DNA of 64,000 nucleotides. Source: Macrobrachium rosenbergii (taxonomy: Eukaryota > Arthropoda > Malacostraca > Decapoda > Palaemonidae). The position numbers and the translations under genes are program-made. The stretch lies in NCBI RefSeq assembly GCF_040412425.1, contig NC_089766.1, positions 47,718,797-47,782,796 on the forward strand, given 5' to 3'. Shown in pieces: positions 57,116-64,000 of the stretch (positions are counted from its first letter, which is position 1; the number at the start of each line of letters is the position of its first letter). The notes under the pieces were generated by a model. That model worked only from the letters and a program-made list of their open reading frames with translations. It was not told the origin of the DNA and did not search any database.

Positions 57116-58229
57116 GTGAAGAAATCTAGTTGGCCATTTCATTATGGTATTTTGACGTTCATTAGGCGTTTTTGGGTTCGGTTTTTGAGGTTTTCTGAGG
57201 GTTTTTTTCACATTTTTCGTTTCTGGTCGACGTGCAAGCAGATTTTTTTTTACAAAATGCAGTATGTACAGTATATATATGTATACGATGCATTCGTCTT
57301 ACGTAAAGGTAAAGTTCTCAAGTGGGAAGAATTTGGGTAGAAATGAGATTCGCGTCTTTAACATTTTACATACGTTCACGTTATCTATCTAGCTTTGTAT
57401 GTATATAGATAGATATGTATGCATGTATATGTATGCATATATATGGTAGAGAGATAGGGAAAGAAACTATATCTCTGTCTTCTTCATATCTCAATACGTT
57501 CCTCCTTGGTGTCTCAAGCATTCCACTATGAGCTTGAAGACATTTCACTACCACTGGGCGAAGGAATTCTTCCTCCATCCTGTTCCTATTTTTCTTTTAA
57601 TTCTACGCCTCCTGTTTTGTGGCCAAAATCCGCCCGAGTCGAAAGTTCACAATTGTTTTGTGCTCTTGCCCATTGAAATTCGTGAATGAAAATACAAGCC
57701 ACGTCGAATCCCTAACAGCGTAAAAATGGCTTCAGTCTCTTTCATGAATTTATGGGAAACGGATTGTTCATATTTATTCCTTGCACGGTTTTAGGCGTGA
57801 TGGTTTTGTTTATGAACTTGTAAGTAACTGTAATGTTGGTTTTGTTTACAAGGGCGTGAAACACACACACACACTATATATACGGTGTATATATACGTAC
57901 ATAAATATATTTATATATAAAACTGCCCTTGTTAAAGCTTTATATAATATATATAATGTATGTATATATATTTATACTGTATATATTATATATAATCTGT
58001 CCTTAGTGTTAGTTTTTTGACGTGTTATGTTATCTCCAGATATATGAGATAGAGTAGTTTTATGGAACTTTCCCTAATACCATTCATTTGTTCGTTTCTT
58101 ATGTATTTGTAAAGACTAGGTGTTTTAACGTATTTAATATAAATATATTAAGTTAAAACTAATAAGTAACGATACTCGTGGAGTGATTTTAAGAAAACTT
58201 TTTTTATGGTCAGAAAATTCAAGCTCGTT
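57116..58229. other. AT-rich noncoding stretch
   Basis: Degenerate TATATA text near 57380-57450 and 57880-57995; otherwise nothing recognised. Confidence 0.5.
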
Positions 58230-58632
58230 TTACTTTTCTGTAAGAGAAAACTATTGTGCCGGCTTTGTCTGTCCGTCCGCACTTCATTCTGTCCGCACTT
58301 TTTCTGTCCGCCCCCAGATCTTAAAAACCACTGAGGCTAGAGGGCTGCAAATTGGTATGTTGATCATCCACCCTCCAATCGTCAAACATACCAAATTGCA
58401 GCCCTCTAGCCTCAGTAATTTTTATTTTAAGATAAAGTCAGCCATGATCGTGCTTCTGGCAACGATATAGATAGGCCACCACCGGGCCATGTTTAAAGTT
58501 TCACGGGCCGCGGCTCATACAGTATCATGCCGAGACCACCGAAAGATAGATCTATTTTCGGTGGCCTTGATTATACGCCGTAGCGGCTGTACAGAAAACC
58601 CGATTCCGCCGGAGAAACTTCGGCTCATTTTT
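58230..58632 (+). mobile_element. Palindromic-core repeat element, copy G (near full length)
   Basis: TTTTCTGTAAGAGAAAACTA TTGTGCCGGC, the palindrome at about 58325-58420, CCACCGAAAGATAGATCTAT TTTCGGTGG, GTACAGAAAACCCGATTCCG and the right end GCCGGAGAAACTTCGGC. All landmarks are present. Confidence 0.9.
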
Positions 58633-58984
58633 TTATTATTTTACGTAGTGAAAAGGCAATTCTTTTATATATTATATATTATGTATTTATGTATATTTCT
58701 ACGACGCTGAGGAACCAAAGCGGCTTAGGCCTTTTGAGAAATTACAAAAGGTAGGGTGGGCCACGTAACTGTAGCCTACCTTTTGAAGGTACGGTTAACA
58801 GAAAGAACGGTCTACCCGGTCTTTAGAGAAAAGGTGTATACCTGATCTCCCTGTAGTCTACCCATACACACACATACATACACACATACATACACACATA
58901 TATGTATATATGTATGTGTGTGTATATTTAGCGAAGAACAAAGTGAAAACCTTCCATTGAAATACGATGTTAATGTCACTTTTA

Positions 58985-59300
58985 ACCCCCGTAGCGGGGT
59001 AGTGCCCGCCAGTGCACCTCATGCGGGGCGCTGTAGGCATTACTTGAGGTTCTCTGCGGCGTCCCTTCCATGGCCCGTAGCTGCTGCAACCCCTTTTCAT
59101 TCCTTTTACCGTGCCTCCGTTCATATTCTCTTTCTTCTATCTTACTTTCCTCGACCCTCTCCTAACAATGGATTCATGGTGCGACTGCTTTGAGGTTTTC
59201 CTCCTGTTACGCCTTTCAGACCTTTTACACTCAGTTTCCGTTTCAGCGCTGAATGACCTCGTAGGTCCCAGCTCTTGGCCTTTGGCCTAAACTCTGTGAT
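58985..59300 (+). mobile_element. ~300 bp SINE-like repeat, copy 12
   Basis: Begins CCCCCGTAGCGGGGTAGTGC, with a damaged GTGCACC stem (GTGCACCTCATGCGGGGCGC). The body is full and the tail is GCTCTTGGCCTTTGGCCTAA. Confidence 0.87.
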
Positions 59301-59416
59301 GATAACGTCAGGTCTTCGCTACCCTGCGTCGTATCAAGTACTAATGCCTAAATAATGACTTTTTTTTTGTTTTTTTTTTTTACTTCTATCATAAGGGTGG
59401 GAGTGCAAGTATATAA

Positions 59417-59786
59417 GTAAAAAATGCGCCGAAGTTTCTCCGGCGCAATCGAGTTTTCTGTACAGCCACTGAAGCGTATAATCAATGCCACCGAAAATAG
59501 ATCTATCTTTCGGTGGTCTCGGTATGACGCTGTATGAGCCGCGACCCACGAACCTTTAGCCACGGCCCGGTGGTGGCCTATCTATATCGTTGCCAGAAGT
59601 ACGATTATGGCTAACTTGAACCTTAAATAAAATAAAAACTACTGAGGAGGCTAGAGGGCTGCAATTTGGTATATTTGAGGATTGGAGGGTGGCTGATCAA
59701 CATACTAATTTGCAGCCCTCTAGCCTCAGTATTTTTTAAGATTTGAAGGCGGACAAAAAAAAAAGTGTGGACGGACAGAAAACTAA
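59417..59786 (-). mobile_element. Palindromic-core repeat element, copy H
   Basis: Reverse orientation: GCGCCGAAGTTTCTCCGGCG hairpin, CGAGTTTTCTGTACAGCC, CCACCGAAAATAGATCTATC, and the palindrome at about 59638-59732 with a 3 bp GAG insertion in one arm. It ends near GGACGGACAGAAAACTA. It lies 1.2 kb from copy G in opposite orientation. Confidence 0.88.
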
Positions 59787-59869
59787 TGAAAGTATGTGAT
59801 GCCGAGTATGTCAGGTGTGTTCAACTGATGATGCAGCTTCTTTGTACGGAAGTCGCCTTTTCTTTTAGT

Positions 59870-60935
59870 GTGGATGCACTCAGAACTTTCAGTATGAATG
59901 CTCTTAGAACTTTCAGCATGAATGCACTTAGAACTTTCAGTATGAATGCACTCAGAACTTTCAGTATGAATGCACTCAGAACTTTCAGTATGAATACACT
60001 TAGAACTTTCAGCATGAATGCACTCAGAACTTTCAGTATGAATGCACTCAGAACTTTCAGTATGAATACACTTAGAACTTTCAGTATTAATGCACTAAGA
60101 ACTTGCAGCATGAATGCATTCAGAACTTTCAGCATGAATGCACTCAAAACTTTCAGTATGAATGCAATCAGAACTTTCAGCATGAATGCAATCAGAACTA
60201 TCAGCTTGAATGCACTCAGAATTTTCAGCATGAATGCACTCAGAACTTTCAGTATGAATGCACTCAAATTTCACTATGAATGCACTCAGAACTTTCACTA
60301 TGAATGCCCTCAAAACTTTGTCTCAAAAATTTCAATAAGAATGCACTCAGAACTTTCTGTATGAATGCACTCAGAACTTTCAGTATGAGTGCACTCAGAA
60401 CTTTCAGTATGAATGCTCTCAGAACTTTAGAACTTTCAGTGTGAATGCACTCAGAACTTTCAGTATGAATGCACTCAGAACTTTCAGTATGAATGCACTC
60501 AGAACTTTCAGTATGAATGCACTCAGAACTCTCAGCATGAATGCACTCAGAACTTTCAGTATAAATGCACTCAGAACTGTCGGCATGATTGCACTCAGAA
60601 CTTTCAGTATGAATGCACTCAGAACTTTCAGTATGCACTCAGAACAGTATAAATGCACTCAGAACTTTCAGTATAAATGCACTCAGAAATTTCAGTATGA
60701 ATGTACTCAGAACTTTCAGTGTGAATGCACTCAGAACTTTCAGTGTGAATGCACTCAGAACTTTCAGTATGAATGCACTCAGAACTTTCAGTATGAACGC
60801 ACTCAGAACTTTCAGCATGAATGCACTCAGAACTGTCAGTATGAATGCACTTAGAACAGTCAGTATGAATGCACTCAGAACTCTCAGTATGAATGCACTC
60901 AGAACTTTCAGTATGAACGCACGCAGAGCATTCAT
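59870..60935. repeat. 24 bp minisatellite (CACTCAGAACTTTCAGTATG units)
   Basis: About 43 units of CACTCAGAACTTTCAGTATG plus AATG. The period is a multiple of three and the unit lacks stops in most frames, so overlapping open frames arise on both strands (MNALRTFS on plus, ECIHTESS or AFILKVLS on minus). Units with short deletions occur near 60265-60350 and 60630-60660. I read it as noncoding tandem DNA. Confidence 0.93.
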
Positions 60936-61019
60936 ACGTGGCTTCTCTTTGGACCAACTTTTTTTTTTATAGGGAATGCTTATTCATGGAAAGTCCAGTT
61001 ATATATATACAGTACCGTA

Positions 61020-61225
61020 ATGATAATCTCCTTGCGTTATAATACATTTTTATCTATTTATTAATTTATTTTTTTCTTTTTTAATAAGTGGGATCTCTTC
61101 TTTCTGTATTTCCCTTTACCTTCTCTTACTTCTTCCTAATGAACACCTTAATATTCTTTTGAAGCTTGAATTTCAAGGTAGTGGCCCCTTTGGTGGGCTT
61201 GTTCCATATGAATAGGGTTCATGTT

Positions 61226-61265
<40 letters not shown>
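61020..61265 (+). mobile_element. LINE 3' end with (AAT)n tail
   Basis: ATACATTTTTATCTATTTAT, TCTTCTTTCTGTATTTCCCT, GTAGTGGCCCCTTTGGTGGG and GGGTTCATGTTCTGAATAAT followed by about 10 AAT units. Only 3' UTR sequence is present. Confidence 0.86.
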
Positions 61266-61266
<1 letters not shown>

Positions 61267-61345
61267 AACCCAAGTAATGTCCCCCCTCCTCCATATGGAT
61301 TGTTTTTGAAAACAGTGAACATTAAAAAAAAATAATATAAAAAAT

Positions 61346-61660
61346 CCCCTGTGGAGGGGTAGTGCCGTCAGGACACCTCATGCGATGCACTGTAGGCATT
61401 ACTTAAGGGTCTTTGCAGCGTGCCTTCGGCCCCTAGCTGCAACCCCTTTCATTCCGATTACTGTACCTCCTTTCATATTCTCTTTCTTCCGTCTTACTTT
61501 CCACCCTCTGCTAACAATTGTTTCATAGTGCAACTGCAAAAGGTTTTCCTCCTGTTACACCTTTCAAACCTTCTACTGTCAGTTTCCGTTTCAGCGCTGA
61601 GTGACCTCATAGGTTCCAATGCTTGGCCATTGGCCTAAATTCTCTATTCTGTTCTGTTCA
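61346..61660 (+). mobile_element. ~300 bp SINE-like repeat, copy 13
   Basis: Head CCCCTGTGGAGGGGTAGTGC, the body with GTCTTTGCAGCGTGCCTTCG, and the tail TGCTTGGCCATTGGCCTAAA then TATTCTGTTCTGTTC. It is preceded by an A-rich stretch. Confidence 0.88.
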
Positions 61661-61770
61661 TTGTCAAAATGAGCTTAGATAGTTTGGGTGAATTGGGATT
61701 TTAGTAGAGTATATACATCCTTTAAAATGGGCAAAATCGAACTCACACTTCTCTGAGAAATCTAGAGATT

Positions 61771-62215
61771 TTGATTATTATGGAAATGCCCTTAGTAACA
61801 GATCTGGAAGTCATGAGCTCTGGCAACTTAAGATGTATCCGTATTGACAGAATCTTGCAAACTGTCTTAAACAGTCGATGTGGATACTTAAAAAAAATTT
61901 CAGAAAGGTTTCAACATCATACGCACGGTTTGACCAATCATAGACTCTTGCTCCCTAATGTGCCTCGCTGTCTAACTTCTCCAATGTTCCAGAGGTCCTT
62001 TATTCCTCCTCACACCGTTGGACAGTGGAACAGCCTTCCATAGATTGTCGTGCAGTTGGAACTTCAGAAGTTCAATTATTCTCCTTGCATTTAAATACGT
62101 TTTTATCTATTTATCTATTTTTAATGAGTGGGATCTCTTCTTTCTGTTTTTCGCTTTGTCTGATTCCTTCCAAATGAACACTGTATTCAACATCTTAATA
62201 TTCTACATTATTTCA
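61771..62215 (+). mobile_element. 5'-truncated LINE copy with the end of its reading frame
   Basis: An open frame ending TAG at 62041-62043 contains LTNHRLLLPNVPRCLTSPMF, then FQRSFIPPHTVGQWNSLP. That is the C-terminus typical of CR1/L2-like LINE ORF2 proteins; W and NSLP are conserved with the copy at 20.28 kb. A 3' UTR with TTTTTATCTATTTATC and TGGGATCTCTTCTTTCTGTT follows, but the final GTGGCCCC tail is lost. The reverse-transcriptase core is absent. Confidence 0.78.
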
Positions 62216-62254
62216 CAAAAAGTTGATAGCTTGCACCATCTTAGCAACAGACAC

Positions 62255-62530
62255 CATCCTACTTATAAAGGAGATACGTTCCGGACAGCCGGTTGTATGG
62301 TGAATTGTTTGTGAGGTGGTTACTGTACTCTTCATGCCTATTTAATTAGATTATGATATAAGATCAATACAGTGCTCTGTGTACAGATTACGCGCGCAAA
62401 ACAAAAATTGAACTTTAGGGTGGCAAAAGGGGGAGCGCTCTGAACACAATTTTAATTTGCGATCCCGTTTGTTCGTATCTCTGAATGTTCGTAAGTCGAA
62501 TGTTCGCAAGTAGGGTAAGATGTCTGTACT
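62255..62530 (-). repeat. Two interspersed repeats shared with 37.3 kb and 31.2 kb
   Basis: 62262-62372 matches 37305-37440 in the same orientation. About 62380-62530 matches 31170-31345 in reverse orientation, sharing GGGAGCGCTCT, CGTTTGTTCGT and CGAATGTTCGCAAGTAGGGT. Confidence 0.68.
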
Positions 62531-62877
62531 GCGGATCGTTGAAACTAAGCAACACCAACCGGAAACCCGTGCCTATCAATTAAACCACAATCCTAGAATT
62601 GGTGTCACAGTAGCCCAGTATACCTCACTGTGACTCAACCTACCCAAGCCGAGATTGCTCGCACTGGTCATCATCATTTTCTTTCTCTCAGGGCCACTAA
62701 CTTATAGATCTGTCCACGGTCCACCTCGCTGTGCAGCCTGGTCACATATTTAAGAATCAGTCAGACAGTTTCCTTGGTGTCTTACCGGATGAGCCAAGAT
62801 GCAGTACCAGTCATTCAGTTTGACAAAAGGGCTTAATTCTAACTCGATCTTACTTTTAGACTGCAGTCAGTAGTATC

Positions 62878-62882
<5 letters not shown>

Positions 62883-62949
<67 letters not shown>
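62883..62949. repeat. (TC)n microsatellite
   Basis: Pure run of about 33 units. Confidence 0.95.
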
Positions 62950-62951
<2 letters not shown>

Positions 62952-63587
62952 GATAAGTATTAGCCAGTAAACAGATTTTAATTCGCAGTAGTGACAGAAG
63001 AGATGATTTCATTAACAATTCTGTATTTGTTTATTTATGTTTTGTCAACATTTCTTGTAGTCTAATACTTGTCCCGATTCTGCACGAGGCTGCTATGCTG
63101 AATTTTAAAATAATTATATTACTATTATTCATAATAAGAAACCGGAAAGAAGAGGAGGGTTTTTTTTTTTTTTTTTACAGATATTGACTAATAATCAGGG
63201 GCTTTCCTAGACATTTTGGGGCCCGGGGGGCACAGTCCCATTTGGGCCCCCTCTAATGGGGTGGGAGGCGAGCGAAGCGAGCCAAAGCAACCTGGGGTTT
63301 GGGGGCCTGCTGTAAGCCCCCCGGGAAAATTTGTAGAATATGAGCAATTGTAGGATCATTTTAAAGGCACTTGTAAATGTAAATTTCAGAAATTTTTATT
63401 TCTTAAATTTTGCATTTTGGGCCCCCCCCACTTTGGGACCCGGGGGGCGATTTCAAACAGCCCCCCCCGCCCCCCCAGGAACGCCACTGCTAATAGTGAC
63501 GAGGAAAGAGTACTGTACCGTAATTAGGAATGCCTTTTAAAAATAACCAAAAAATTTTGGTTAGTTTTTAATGATATCTGTACATGT
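62950..63587. other. Noncoding stretch with G/C homopolymer-rich part
   Basis: 63215-63480 holds GGGGCCCGGGGGGCACAGTC and CCGGGGGGCG with matching C-runs, which resemble two arms of a degenerate inverted repeat. No gene seen. Confidence 0.45.
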
Positions 63588-63926
63588 TTTATCGGCACAG
63601 TCGAGTCTTCCGCACAGTGTATAATGCTGTATGAATCTCCCAGCCACGGCCCATGAAACTTTCAGCCATGGCCTGGTGGTGGCCTGTGTTGTATGCATCT
63701 GTAAGCAGTGCCAGACGCACAATCATGGCTAACTTTAACCTTAAATACAATCAAAACTACTGAGGTTAGAGGGCTGCAATTTGATATGTTGGTGATTGGA
63801 GGGTGGATGATCAACATACCAATTTGCAGCCTTTAGCCTCAATGGCGTTTAAGATCTAAGGGCAGACAGAAAAAAGTACAGACAGACAATAGTCATCTCA
63901 ATAGTTTTCTTTTACCGAAAACTAAA
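63588..63926 (-). mobile_element. Palindromic-core repeat element, copy I
   Basis: Reverse orientation and diverged. The left part is GGCACAGTCGAGTCTTCCGC, the CCACCGAAA hairpin is deleted, and the palindrome lies at about 63756-63845 with one eroded arm (GCAGCCTTTAGCCTC). It ends near AGTTTTCTTTTACCGAAAACTA. Confidence 0.83.
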
Positions 63927-64000
63927 TTCAGTCGCTTTTGTGATGTGCCCAGATAGAGGAAGATTCTGTCAGTTTCATTGAACTCAGGAAGAAGTCGTTT

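Noticed and set aside
59765..60364. 199-codon repeat protein (MNALRTFS)n
   Set aside because: Frames are equally open on the other strand and broken by indels between units, as expected for a 24 bp tandem repeat without coding selection.

Overview
This is a nuclear genomic window from an animal, most likely an arthropod and probably a decapod crustacean. The evidence is spliced genes with GT/AG introns, an ankyrin-repeat TRPA channel of the arthropod pyrexia/painless type, a very high density of (CT)n, (AT)n, (AC)n and (AAT)n microsatellites, and many short copies of SINEs, MITE-like elements and LINE 3' ends. The organism call is inference; no species-diagnostic gene is present. There are no bacterial features, CRISPR arrays or rRNA operons.

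Only two protein-coding genes can be supported. The first is on the minus strand at 5010-13711. Its four exons join in frame through clean splice sites (13711-13135, 9024-8896, 8717-7373, 6725-5010) into 1,254 residues: a charged N-terminal region, 9-10 ankyrin repeats, six membrane segments with a TRPA pore, and a cytoplasmic tail. Its first exon(s) were not found. They must lie at higher coordinates, inside or beyond the repeat-rich stretch after 13.7 kb. The second is a plus-strand C2H2 zinc-finger gene with a single coding exon at 40152-41957 (601 aa). It has a Q-rich N-terminus, 14 intact fingers and one decayed finger. Its 5' UTR exon starts at a splice acceptor at 40018, so at least one noncoding exon lies upstream; a CpG-rich block at 33.1-33.7 kb is a candidate.

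The rest is introns and intergenic DNA full of repeats. The main families are: (1) a ~440 bp element with a ~95 bp central palindrome and two smaller hairpins, nine copies in both orientations; (2) a ~300 bp SINE-like repeat, about 13 copies; (3) a LINE whose reading frame ends in an LWNSLP-type motif and whose 3' end carries an (AAT)n tail, plus a tRNA-derived SINE that shares that 3' end; (4) a second tRNA-derived SINE arranged as a ~300 bp inverted repeat at 25.8-26.5 kb; (5) short terminal-inverted-repeat elements; (6) seven minisatellites with units of 22-40 bp, including two different arrays placed back to back at 16.2-18.1 kb.

The two genes show no sign of working together: one encodes a plasma-membrane cation channel and the other a putative nuclear DNA-binding protein. 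From 42 to 64 kb I find no convincing coding exon. The long open frames there come from minisatellites whose unit is a multiple of three, or look like chance.
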